DNA of 64,000 bases from Anisus vortex (lineage: Eukaryota; Mollusca; Gastropoda; Planorbidae), in assembly GCA_949126835.1 (NCBI GenBank), contig OX421509.1:9568920-9632919 (forward strand), written 5' to 3'. Numbering within the stretch: the stretch's first letter is position 1; every line of letters starts with the position of its first letter. The notes under the pieces were generated by a model. It did not search any database, was not told the DNA's origin, and was given only the letters and a program-made list of their open reading frames with translations. Position numbers and translations under genes: made by a program. Shown here piece after piece: positions 53,700 through 64,000 of the stretch.

Positions 53700-54990
53700 C
53701 ATTAAATCAATAGCCTTAATATAACCTTATTCTAGCGGTTTCACTTTTATGTGCCATTTTTATTTGTGGAATCTTATTTTATTATTTTTATTTCTATATA
53801 CAGCTTGCAGATATCGTGGCATTTAAAAAAAATAATTGTTTAGGGATTGAAAAGGGGGGGAGGTAGGTTTAAGCTAGGCATTAAATTAAGCTTTGAAATA
53901 ATTCAATAAGGACAATATGGACAGTTTAATGCTTGAACGGTTTTCATTTTTTTTTCATAACGGATTTATTAGTGTATTGTCAAGGCTCGATTGAAAACAT
54001 GGCTACAATTGGAATAGTTTACTTAGTTGACTAGTTCTCCTGTTCAGGACGCTTTTAACAAGCATAAGATTATTTGCGTCCTACGCTTTATCCGCGGTTT
54101 GAGTCTTTCTTTGATTTAGTTATCGATTTCAGTGATTTTTTTTCTTTTCAACATAGAACAGGAATTGTAAGGAGGTGGATTAGACTTCTGTCCAAGGCGT
54201 ACCGCTTACGGCATGCTAGTGATCACAACAGAGGAAAAAAAAAGACACGCTGACTTGTGGGAACTATACGCGGTCATAATACACCCCCCCCCTTCCTTTC
54301 CCCTTAAAAGGGGTCATTGTTGTCCTATGTATATTTTTTATAAGGGTTTTAGACAAATTGCCCGATGCAGCCAAACTGTATCTACACGTCAACGGACGAC
54401 ATCCTGGGAATTTCTCACCTGTCGTCTAGCTGCTATATGTTCAGATAAAAATCCTCTATTCAAAATACCATTTTTTTTTATTAGATTAGCAATACTTTGC
54501 AGGTTATGATTAATACGCTTCAAGGATAAACAACAAACTACAACTACAACAACAGCTATTTATAGTTCGTTTAAGTATACGCTTAACCCTCTCCTGTTTT
54601 CTTTCGTACTTTAAACTTAAAACGAATACTTGCCTACGCTTTTTAAAAAAATGTACCTCTATTCCCTTAATGGCTAGGGTGTGTGTTATCTGACATTAGG
54701 GCTTGAATGACATGTTTGCATGTAATAACAAATAACAAATGCATTCCTAAAGCAACTAGGCCTTCTGAAGCGCACATAGGCCTAGTAGCCGCACTGTAGA
54801 TTTATGGCCCTTTTTCTCAGATTAATTTCTTATTCATTATTGTCGCTATGCATACAAAGAAACACACACACAAAGACTCATATACAAACAAACAATAAAT
54901 ATTGCAAAAGGCAGGGTTTCTTTTTGCTGCTGTGTATATCTATGAGAAGGTTTGGAAATACATACATGCCTATTATATATTATATTAGTA
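53700..54990. other. Intergenic, one LINE B scrap
   Basis: 54040-54105 (AAGCATAAGATTATTTGCGT and CCTACGC) is a LINE family B 3' UTR scrap. Otherwise nothing recognised. Confidence 0.45.
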
Positions 54991-55004
54991 TTATATGGCA
55001 TCCT

Positions 55005-55195
55005 TCCATCCTCAAGGGACGATGGCGCAGTCTCCCTTCTCTCTGCCTCTCGCCTTTCTCCTGGCTCGTTTCTCTTCGCTTCTTTCTGTGAGGGTGACTT
55101 CTGCAGCTTGAGTGCCCTCGCGCACCTTGGACCGCCAGGAGGTGCGTTCCTCAGCATGGCTCTCCCACGTGTTGGGCTCAATGCGTGCCAGTAAT
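55005..55195 (-). mobile_element. LINE ORF2 C-terminal fragment
   Basis: On minus: IEPNTWESHAEERTSWRSKV then EGTQAAEVTLTERSEEKRAR, resembling the W..A.DR..WR..V..G region at the end of some LINE ORF2s. Noticeably GC-richer than its surroundings. Confidence 0.55.
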
Positions 55196-55379
55196 AAGTC
55201 TTTCCATTATTAGTATTAATAAGACTATTATTAAGTATTTGATTTATAATATGTTGGCTATATTATGCATATATTTAAACCTAATTTAATACAGCACAAT
55301 AATCTAACAACATACATTTATATAGAAACACGTTTATAATTCCCAATGCAAGAACAAAGTCTTAAAAAATGTTTGTTTT

Positions 55380-55570
55380 TTTACAAAGTGGCTACCGGTG
55401 AGTAAATGGGTTACCTGAACTAGTCAGGAAAAAAGCTATTTAGCTTTCTGTAGGCCTAATATATAAACCGACAGCTTGACAGTATTCATGAAGATGCAAG
55501 ACTAAAATCAAATCACAGTATGCAATAATCTTTTGTATGGATGAGCATCTGTAACAGAGACTATAAGTTG
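55380..55570 (+). mobile_element. LINE family B 3' end, decayed
   Basis: AAAGTGGCTACCGG...GGGTTACCTGAACTAGTCAG and GAAGATGCAAGACTAAAATC parallel the complement of 50.82-50.99 kb. Confidence 0.6.
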
Positions 55571-56140
55571 AGGTGAAAAAGAATATAACATCTGTGTTCT
55601 TGCGAGGAAACTTTGCTTCAAATTGTCTAAGTTATATACAACTAAAAACTATGTCGCATTTAACCAGCCTCGGTAAAAAGGCGTATCACTAAAGGAGAAT
55701 AACCTCTCACCCACCCACCCCACCCCCGTCCATGCCCCATAACGACACATTAGGCGTATCCAAATCCAAATAATCCTGAAAGACCACACACAAAAGACAA
55801 AACTAATTTATGCCTAAATATAATACGTAGTCCGTAGTCTGTAAAGTTTATTTGCATATATTTACTTCCGTGTTTCTGTGTGCTTTTTATCACGTAGGCA
55901 AAACATTTTTATGCAAATAAACATTTAAGACTCGTATAAGGGACGAAATGGAACAAAATTAGTGTGACCGTTATTTTGTAAATGTTCTATATCAGATATA
56001 CACAGCTCTCAGGGAGATCAAATTCTCTGATAACATGCAATAAACAAACTGCCGGCTTGTAGTAAAATGATAACTAAATGTTTAATCCAAAATTCTTCAA
56101 CAATTTATGTACAAGATGAATTCAAATATACAACAGTTTC
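55571..56140. other. Intergenic, nothing recognised
   Basis: AT-rich; no gene seen. Confidence 0.4.
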
Positions 56141-56146
56141 AATAGG

Positions 56147-56717
56147 GCGTTTGCAATCCCGTGACAAAAAGCACGTGATTTGTGTTTACTTTGAGTAATG
56201 GTGTACAATTAAATATGGCCGCTGTATTAATAAAGTTCCATATAGACTCGAGCTTTTTTTAAATGATGTGTTGTGTTTTAAGTATTGTTAAGATTTAAGC
56301 TGTATTATGTATGTTAAATAAAATAGGCTATTTTATTATTATCATAGACATAGATCATAGACGATGTGAGCCTAATAGTGACTTGACTAGATAGCCTGTT
56401 CATCAACACTATCACTTGACATCGTAGCCTAGCCTACGAAACATTAAAAGTGTAGGCCTATAAAGTGAAATTGAAAGTGTAAATAGGTCTAGCCGGCCCT
56501 AGCCTAATCACATTAATCAATTAATCTACAGTACTACTATTTACCTCCTTATTTTTTAGTAGGATAGCCAATATTCAGATGTGAATTTTGCATGATAAAG
56601 AAGTAATTTACTTTCACCACGTTATGTTTGTACCTCAAGTGGGTTCTATATTTACACAAATACGTCACTAAATGTACACAAAAAAACTTAAGCTCCGCCT
56701 ACTAAGAACGCTCTATA
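56147..56717. mobile_element. MITE with GGCGTTTGCAAT end, copy 2
   Basis: GGCGTTTGCAATCCCGTG at the left, with AAAAAGCACGTG, TGTTTACTTTG and ATGGCCGCTGTATTAAT, parallels 29322 onward. The right end CTCCGCCTAC...CGCTCTATAG parallels CACGCCTATT...TGCTCTATAG at 29850. Interiors differ. Confidence 0.55.
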
Positions 56718-57930
56718 GCCTAGTCTACACACGTCTTGTCGCCACCAAGGCTTAAGGTCGTCTCTCGTTTTCTGCAAAATCTATGCGACGTCGAATCTAA
56801 CTCACACGTCATTGTTTCTATCGTAAAACGTCACTCGTTTATTCAATGCACGAACACCGGTTAGAGATTATATAAATTGTGTCTTACTAAAAACAACGAT
56901 ATATATTTTAAATCCTAACAATTAGATTTATAAAAAAGCATTTTTTTTTCAATTGCTTTTTTTTTTAATGTGTAGCCTACGATATCTTTTGATCCAGGGT
57001 CGTAGATTCAATAAAGAAAAGATGGGGAGGGTGGTCGATTTTGCACGAACCTCGAATTAATGAAGGAATCGTCAAAGATATTTATGATAGTTATGTGTGT
57101 ATAGCATGTAATAAGAGTTTCTATGTTGAATTTGGAATTGTCTCCCTAGTTCATGTAGAATTATTTATTTACCTATAATTTGGTTGTAGAGAGTATTTGT
57201 GTAGATAGTAAACTATTTATTATGACGCAATAACACCTATATTTTTCTGGTAGTCTCGACCACTCTCCATTACGCCTTACATTTAATTTGGTTGTAGAGA
57301 GTACTTGTGTAGATAGTTATTTAATATGACGTAATAACACCGATATTACCACTACGCCTTTTCCTTGGGCATTTGGAAAGTTTCGGGAAAATCCATTTTA
57401 ATACTTTCTGCCTCAAAATCTATTTCAAGCACGCATTGTTGCTGTTACGGTTGTTGTTGTTGTTGTTGATTTTTAAACTTAGCTACAAGGAAGATACTTA
57501 TTATTAACCAGTGACACGTTATTGGATGTTATTCATGTACACAAGTTCAAGCATTACATTCTTTCGTATTCTTCTGTAATAACATTCATCGAGTGGCTTG
57601 AGTTTATTATTTCATAGTGAACAAGATCCTAGGCTGTCAACAGAAGACCCGGATTTGTAACACGGTAGGGCTTGGATGGAACCCTGGGACCGCTCGACTT
57701 GCTACGCTACTGTTTGGGACATACCCTAGTTTGGGCTGGTCAGATATCTGGCAGGTGTGGGGGAGGGAGGGGAGGCTAGAATTTTTCCACCCCATCTGTC
57801 CATTTGCTAGGAAAAGTAATAATGCTGTTTTTTGACAGACATTGGAACGCAATTGGAACAGTTTCTGCGGACGTCCACGAGAATGTCCCTGACCCAAATT
57901 TATTTTTCTCTGAAAGATTCCATCTCTTGC
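56718..57930. other. Intergenic with a local duplication
   Basis: 57170-57235 and 57285-57345 are diverged copies (TTGGTTGTAGAGAGTA, TTGTGTAGATAGT, ATGACG.AATAACACC). No gene is supported. Confidence 0.5.
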
Positions 57931-57948
57931 TCGTCACCATTTTTCCTC

Positions 57949-59712
57949 GCTCGTCACCATTTCGCCATAGCTCGTGTCACCATTTTGCCATAGCTCGTGT
58001 CACCATTTTGCCATAGATCGTGTCACCATTTTGCCATAGCTCGTGTCACCATTTTGCCATAGATCGTGTCACCATTTTGCCATAGATCGTGTCACCATTT
58101 TGCCATAGCTCGTGTCACCATTTTGCCATAGCTCGTGTCACCATTCTGTCCTTTCCTTGTCACCATTTTGCCATAGCTCGTGTCACCATTTTGCCATAGC
58201 TCGTGTCACCATTTTGCCATAGCTCGTGTCACCATTTTGCCATAGATCGTGTCACCATTTTGCCATAGCTCGTGTCACCATTTTGCCATAGCTCGTGTCA
58301 CCATTCTGTCCTTTCCTTGTCACCATTTTGCCATAGCTCGTGTCACCATTTTGCCATAGCTCGTGTCACCATTCTGTCCTTTCCTATTCACCATTTTGCC
58401 ATAGCTCGTGTCACCATTTTGCCATAGCTCGTGTCACCATTCTGTCCTTTCCTTGTCACCATTTTGCCATAGCTCGTGTCACCATTTTGCCATAGCTCGT
58501 GTCACCATTTTGCCATAGCTCGTGTCACCATTCTGTCCTTTCCTTGTCACCATTTTGCCATAGCTCGTGTCACCATTTTGCCATAGCTCGTGTCACCATT
58601 CTGTCCTTTCCTTGTCACCATTTTGCCATAGCTCGTGTCACCATTTTGCCATAGCTCGTGTCACCATTTTGCCATAGCTCGTGTCACCATTTTGCCATAG
58701 CTCGTGTCACCATTTTGCCATAGCTCGTGTCACCATTTTGCCATAGCTCGTGTCACCATTCAGTCCTTTCATTGCCACCATTTTGCCATAGCTCGTGTCA
58801 CCATTTTGCCATAGCTCGTGTCACCATTTTGCCATAGCTCATGTCACCATTTTGCCATAGCTCGTGTCACCATTTTGCCATAGCTCGTGTCACCATTTTG
58901 CCATAGCTCGTGTCACCATTCTGTCCTTTCCTTGTCACCATTTTGCCATAGCTCGTGTCACCATTTTGCCATAGCTCGTGTCACCATTCTGTCCTTTCCT
59001 TGTCACCATTTTGCCATAGCTCGTGTCACCATTTTGCCATAGCTCGTGTCACCATTCTGTCTTTTCCTTGTCACCATTTTGCCATAGCTCGTGTCACCAT
59101 TTTGCCATAGCTCGTGTCACCATTTTGCCATAGCTCGTGTCACCATTTTGCCATAGCTCGTGTCACCATTTTGCCATAGCTCGTGTCACCATTTTGCCAT
59201 AGCTCGTGTCACCATTCAGTCCTTTCTTTGTCACCATTTTGCTATAGCTCGTGTCACCATTTTGCCATAGATCGTGTCACCATTTTGCCATAGCTCGTGT
59301 CACCATTCAGTCCTTTCATTGCCACCATTTTGCCATAGCTCGTGTCACCATTTTGCCATAGCTCGTGTCACCATTTTGCCATAGCTCATGTCACCATTTT
59401 GCCATAGCTCGTGTTACCATTTTGCCATAGCTCATGTCACCATTTTGCCATAGCTCATGTCACCATTTTGCCATAGCTCGTGTCACCATTTTGCCATAGC
59501 TCATGTCACCATTTTGCTATAGCTCGTGTTACCATTTTGCCATAGCTCATGTCACCATTTTGCCATAGCTCATGTCTCCATTTTGCCATAGCTCGTGTCA
59601 CCATTTTGCCATAGCTCATGTCACCATTTTGCCATAGCTCGTGTCACCATTTTGCCATAGCTCGTGTCACCATTTTGCCATAGCTCGTGTCACCATTTGT
59701 CCTACCTTATCA
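57949..59712 (+). repeat. 23-bp satellite with higher-order structure
   Basis: About 75 units of TCACCATTTTGCCATAGCTC + GTG. Variant units with CTGTCCTTTCCTTG or CAGTCCTTTCATTG in place of the TTGCCATAG part recur every two to seven units. A longer block (run of standard units plus a CAGTCCTTT unit) is itself repeated near 58.65-58.8 and 59.2-59.33 kb. The last third is enriched for CTCATG units. Confidence 0.95.
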
Positions 59713-59715
59713 CCA

Positions 59716-59902
59716 GTGCCGTTGCAAGGGATTTGGGAGCCCCCGGGGGGAGGGCTAGGCCTCTTTAGGGGCCCCTGCATTTTGACATTCGACATTATGA
59801 CATGAGAAAAAACAATTCGGGCACTCTTTTGGGGGCCCCCTTCAAGTAGGGGCCCGGGGGGGGACTTTCGAATTTGGACCCCCTCCCCCTCCCTTTGCTA
59901 CG
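59716..59902. mobile_element. Short hAT-like MITE, CAGTGCCGTTGCAAGG end
   Basis: CAGTGCCGTTGCAAGGGA at the left and the complement of CAACATCGTAGCAAAGGGA at the right, with G/C-rich interior (GGGGCCC blocks). Related in its termini to the element at 10075-11812. Confidence 0.55.
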
Positions 59903-59904
59903 AT

Positions 59905-60430
59905 GTTGGCGGGGGTGGGGAGGGGGGGGGGAGGCACACAAACACTAGCTAAGGGGTAATGTCTTCGAACTTCACTGTCAAAAGGAGCCAGCTACACTCA
60001 AAAATTCTTTCATTGCCGGCTAGAGCTGTTTGCAATAGTCTCAGTTGGTAGCCATTTCGTTTCTAAATAAAAATTTCTAAAATTCAATAACGAATAACCA
60101 CAACAACTAATTGGGTTATCGTCTAACAATGTGTGTTCCTTCTAAGATAAATTGTATGTTTTTTTGTGTTTTCAATTTGATCGAAATGTGTTAAAATAGA
60201 AACATGGCCGACCTATTTTCTTATCAATGGGTCACTGCAGCGTTGTCATTCAATCAATGGTCCTTGTTCCATAGTTTTGTTGCTATATTATGTTATCCTG
60301 TTATTCGTTGTATCAGAAAGTGTGTTGTTTTTTTTATAAGTATCACACGTGTGTATGATATTGTGAATAGATGTGTCCCAAATTAGCTGTGTGCTTGGTA
60401 GTTTTTTGTATATGTATGTGTGATAATAGT
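59905..60430. other. Intergenic, nothing recognised
   Basis: No gene seen. Confidence 0.4.
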
Positions 60431-60438
60431 ATCTGTGT

Positions 60439-60937
60439 AAGAGACGCCGACCGAAATTCGGTTTCGGTGCCGAACGTAGACAAAAGGCCTATTTAGGCGT
60501 AGTTTCGGTTTCGGCCGAAGTAAAACAAAATAAGCTTTCGGTTTCGGCAGAAACTGATATTGACTTTCGGTATTAAACCGAATATATATATTATATATTA
60601 ACTATCAAAATTCCGAATGCCAACGCTAGTGCTGCACCTATTACTCTGCTTACTGATAATTTCATTTAGTTCAACTGTTGCGAATTAATCTGTGTGAAGT
60701 AGAAAATTGAAGGTAATAATAAACGCATTTTTAATCACCCCAAAGACTGTCGAAAATTGTAGTGCAATCTTTTAAAATATTTTGCTTGGCAATTTCCGTT
60801 TATCTTTCGGTTTCGGCTGAATGTGCAGTTAAACTTTCGGTTTCAGTTTCGGTTTCGTCCGAAAGTCAAATTAATAACTTTCGGTATGGTTTCGTTTTCG
60901 GCCGAAACCAAACAGATGTGGTTTATGTCGGCCTCTA
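60439..60937. mobile_element. 499-bp hAT-type MITE, perfect 8-bp duplication
   Basis: ATCTGTGT is duplicated exactly at 60431-60438 and 60938-60945. Ends resemble TAGAGGCCGAC (right, complement) and AAGAGACGCCGAC (left). The arms are filled with TTTCGGTTTCGG motifs in both orientations, giving self-complementary subterminal regions. A fragment of the family is at 29160-29290. Confidence 0.85.
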
Positions 60938-60945
60938 ATCTGTGT

Positions 60946-61560
60946 TAGCCCCACTCTTTAAAAGAATTATAGCGAATTGATACTGTGTATAAAATATAAG
61001 AATAAGATAACCCTAGATCTCTAAGTGTGTGTACTACTAGGCTACCATACTCAATGGACTGTTTTTCTACTTATCAGTACTGGAGAGAGATATATGGGCC
61101 TAATCTTTAAGTGTTCATTAGTGGCGTGCAAGTCCCTTAAAGAAGAAACACTTGTTATCACATTATTGTTGTTTTGGTTATAACTGGGACGTTGTGTTTT
61201 TTTTTTTAAATTCCAAACCTCTGTTTATGTTCGAGCTGCTTGTAAAAGTGGAGGCTTAACGGGGGTGATAATAAAACATCAGCCTATAATTTATAATCGA
61301 GATTTGGTTTGATTTGGACAATAACACTGTTTTAGGAAACAATAATGCCAAAAGTTATCCCGTACGGCCGACCTGCTTTATATAATATTATTGAATTATA
61401 TACACATGATTGTAAAATCTACTGCTGTTCAGAAAATCCATGTTAAAAACAAGCAAAGTTTGGAAATTTCTATCACCAACATTCACTTTTGTAGGCCTAC
61501 CCATGAGCCTCAAAGCTGGCGAAGGTGTGTAAGACCACTGATACGTTCCCATTAAGATTA
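60946..61560. other. Intergenic, nothing recognised
   Basis: AT-rich; no gene seen. Confidence 0.4.
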
Positions 61561-61700
61561 CGCCGGTGGGCTAACGCATTTGGGAAGTCCCCCCGCTGCG
61601 CGTCCGAGATTTCATTACATAGGCGAGACTCGGTGGGGAGGAAGGAATTGGTGCAATAGTACACGTCTCGCCAAGCCCGGTACCTGAATGACCAGGCCTA
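61561..61700 (+). promoter_or_regulatory. GC-rich patch, possible promoter of the 61.9-kb gene
   Basis: A CG-containing, GC-richer island (CCCCCGCTGCGCGTCCGAGA) in AT-rich DNA about 170-300 bp before the ATG. A pyrimidine tract ending TTTTTTTCTCTAG at about 61828 looks like an acceptor, so a noncoding first exon probably lies in or near this patch. Confidence 0.35.
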
Positions 61701-61863
61701 TATATTCTGTTAATGTCGTCCCCACCCCCATCCCTCTCTCCACCATAGACACACACACACACTATTTATATGTATCTGACATATGCTTATATTTAATTAT
61801 GTTTTATTTTTATTTATTTTTTTCTCTAGTAGATTAGAAAATAACAGCAACACAAAGTACAAA

Positions 61864-61917
61864 ATGGCAACCAAAACTTTTGGCTTCGGTCTCCGAGCTC
61901 TCAAAAAATACCCAGAG
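61864..61917 (+). CDS. MLRQ-family gene exon 1 (residues 1-18)
   Basis: Start context ACAAAATGGC; donor GAG|GTGAGT, phase 0. Confidence 0.9.
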
Positions 61918-63731
61918 GTGAGTTCACCTAAACACTGACCATACTTAATCGTGCACAACATGTGCAGCCTCGTTTTGAAATGTAAATACGTGTATTTTTT
62001 GTGTATTATAAAATGTCTGCATGGGATTATAAATATAGACCGTTTTACTCTGACCCCGATTGTCCTATCAACGGGGCGCTGTCCTGACATGCGCAGTCCC
62101 TGGGAGGCAGTAATGAATATAATGCATCTTTTCCACTTAGTATTTTACTAAAGGCATTGTGTGTTTTTTTAATGTTTAATGTTTTAACTTTGTCTGCAAG
62201 GGGCTGCTATTGTTGTCTTACAAAAATGTTTGTTTATTTAATTAATAATAAGATATATCTATTACCTATGGCACTCTGTTCAATTATTAAAATAGTAAGG
62301 GTAAGAAAGAGTATTATATTTTACGGGTTTGGATGAAGACAGTAAAATGTGAAGGAGACAACTCAGTTAATGTTTGTGTTTTACCTTGCCTGCCACAGTT
62401 GATTCCCTTGGTCACCATCATTGGCACTGCTTGTGTGGGATGCACGGCTTTCATGGTCTATGCAGTGGCCACTAAACCAGATGTCAGGTAACTATTACTA
62501 TTAATATGTTTAGAAATATATTTATTTTTATATATATGTGCATGCTAAAATCCCCAGCGTTGCCACTGGGGGAGGGGGGAGTGTAGGGGGAATTTACTCA
62601 GGCATGTACAAGCTACACATACAAAAATTATAAACTACAATGAACATAATGCTATCAACATCAAATAATTATATATATATATATTTATTTATTTATTTAT
62701 TATGTACTGAAAGCATTTAACAAAGAATTTAAAATAAATATTATTATCGGGTTTTAAAAAAAAGCTTTTCTTTTTATTTAACAAAAAGTCAGAACTATCC
62801 CTGTGAATGTGGCTGAGAATCGAACACTCGTCTCCCAAATGCATCTAACATTATTATTAGATTTTACTTACTGAAACCATTTCAGGAAAGCTTTAAGTCA
62901 TGAAATTCTCTACAATCTTAAAAAAAAAGTAATAATAATAAAAATTGTAAAAAGTAGATAAAGAAAATTCGTTTTTTGTTGTTTTTTTTTTTGTAGCAAA
63001 CATTTTCTGGGCGCATTACTGACAATCATATTATTTAGACATGGCCGTATCTGTAGTTGAACAATTGTAACGCTGTAAGGTGTGACACTATGTTTAGTGC
63101 TACTAAGTTCACGATTCAACTAACGTACTGTATTCCTAACTGCAATATTTTATTGAACGTAACTGTAACCCGAACTGCCAGATTTCAATGAAATAACTTT
63201 TTTTTACCGTAATGTAATTTGTTTCAGGATGGTCAAATCACGAGGTCCAGCCCATAATGACGTGGGCCCCACTGAATCTCGAAAAGTAAGTCTTTATTGC
63301 TTTATTATAGTGTCTGGGTGACAAAATAAGACACAGGCGTTTATATTTTTCAAAGTTTGAGAATTCCTGAAAAGTCCTGGGGCCTTTTGTAAAACCAACA
63401 ATTAATAAAATAATTGCTAGATCTAGATCTATATACGTTTTTAACGCAACAACTGAAAAAGACATGTGAATATGTTTGTCTGGCATTGACTGCAAGAGAG
63501 CAAACAGCTCTGCAGACTGGCTAACAGAATAATAATAATACTAATACGTTTTTAAGCGTTGTTGATCAAAATAAAATGAATTTAATTAAATATTTAAATT
63601 AACTAAGCCTGTAAGTAATGTTTATTTTTTATTTATTTATTGATTAGCTCATCAATTTGGACAGATCAAAGTACCAGCCCATTCCCGAATTGGAACAACT
63701 GAAAAAAGAAATCGGCAGCTACAAGGCTTAA
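61864..63731 (+). CDS. NDUFA4/C15orf48 (MLRQ/B12D) family mitochondrial protein
   Basis: Four exons (61864-61917, 62399-62487, 63228-63285, 63648-63731) join in frame to 94 residues, similar to the 80-90 residues of the family. Residues 1-18 are basic (FGFGLRALKKYPE). Residues 19-42 (LIPLVTIIGTACVGCTAFMV onward) form one membrane helix. KPDV follows, then VGPTESRKLI and YQPIPELEQLKKE. NDUFA4 is a subunit of cytochrome c oxidase; C15orf48 (NMES1) is its paralogue that can replace it. The ELIPLV motif and PIPELEQ-type C-terminus look closer to C15orf48 than to NDUFA4, as I recall them. The protein is expected in the inner mitochondrial membrane. The family call is firm, the paralogue is not. 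Confidence 0.88.
62034..62110. mobile_element. Terminus related to the 34.2-36.2 kb element
   Basis: TATAGACCGTTTTACTCTGA and CCCCG, then CATGCGCAGTCCCTGGGAGG, resemble both ends of 34171-36246 (TATAGACCTTTT, TTTGACCCCGG, CATGCGCAGTCGCTAGGGGG). In intron 1. Confidence 0.5.
62399..62487 (+). CDS. MLRQ-family gene exon 2 (residues 19-48)
   Basis: Acceptor GCCACAG, donor AG|GTAACT. Contains the whole membrane helix. Confidence 0.92.
63228..63285 (+). CDS. MLRQ-family gene exon 3 (residues 48-67)
   Basis: Acceptor TTTCAG, donor AAA|GTAAGT. Encodes MVKSRGPAHNDVGPTESRK. Confidence 0.9.
63648..63731 (+). CDS. MLRQ-family gene exon 4 and stop (residues 68-94)
   Basis: Acceptor TGATTAG. Encodes LINLDRSKYQPIPELEQLKK to YKA and TAA. 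Confidence 0.92.
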   Translation, partial: LINLDRSKYQPIPELEQLKKEIGSYKA

Positions 63732-63901
63732 AATACAAATGAAACATTGTTTGTTGTTTGCTTGTTTTTTTTCTACATAGTTGTGGTTCCCTCAGACTTC
63801 TGCCGGAAGTGCGACTACTAGTTTACTTCCCCTTGTTTCCGTTTTTATTGGGTAAACTAGCTAAAGACAGCCGTATAATTTGTGATTATTATTATTATGA
63901 G

Positions 63902-63907
63902 AATAAA
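63902..63907 (+). terminator. Likely polyadenylation signal
   Basis: AATAAA about 170 bp after the stop. Confidence 0.6.
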
Positions 63908-64000
63908 AGTATAGACTAATAGTTTCGTATGAATGATGAATGATTGATAGCGGTCAAGTTACACGCTTCATTCAGTGTAAAAATGTTACTTATTTGCTAT

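Noticed and set aside
57617..57897. Open frames of 72 and 86 codons on opposite strands
   Set aside because: No homology recognised, overlapping on both strands, no splice context.

Overview
This is animal nuclear DNA, AT-rich (by eye roughly 35-37% GC), with short exons, GT-AG introns and a very heavy load of transposons and tandem repeats. The repeat content, the dispersed TAGGCCTA-type motifs and the divergence of the genes suggest a mollusc, probably a heterobranch gastropod. That placement rests on general impression, not on a search.

Two intron-bearing protein genes can be supported, both on the + strand. The first (about 12.3-26.2 kb) is MNS1, a coiled-coil protein of the ciliary/flagellar doublet lumen. 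I reconstruct 12 exons giving 502 residues. One intron uses a GC-AG pair, and Fox-type and RFX X-box-like motifs lie just upstream. The second (61.86-63.73 kb) is a 94-residue, 4-exon member of the NDUFA4/C15orf48 (MLRQ/B12D) family of small mitochondrial inner-membrane proteins. A possible minus-strand receptor exon near 50.1 kb and an orphan promoter/first exon near 41.8-42.3 kb are weaker gene candidates.

The first 10 kb is a nest of transposons. A TA-flanked DNA element (211-1171) is followed by a decayed LINE (about 1530-9858). Two things have jumped into the LINE: a young LTR retrotransposon with 1.7-kb LTRs that keeps only gag-protease (2316-7504), and the tail of a second LINE (8001-8398). 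A hAT-like element with a perfect 8-bp target duplication sits at 10075-11812. The MNS1 introns carry SINE, LINE and DNA-element pieces and several minisatellites.

From 26 to 41 kb the window holds LINE tails, several DNA elements with 8-bp or TA target duplications (27056-27510, 29873-32413, 34171-36246, 39342-40487) and a degenerate 20-bp minisatellite (40.55-41.39 kb). From 41 to 57 kb it is largely gene-poor, with microsatellites, a 34-bp minisatellite built on a palindrome (48.0-48.7 kb) and more LINE pieces. From 57.9 to 59.7 kb there is a 23-bp satellite with higher-order structure. A 499-bp hAT-type MITE (60439-60937) precedes the second gene.

All boundaries were read by eye. Splice sites were chosen from consensus, open frame and my recollection of the protein families.
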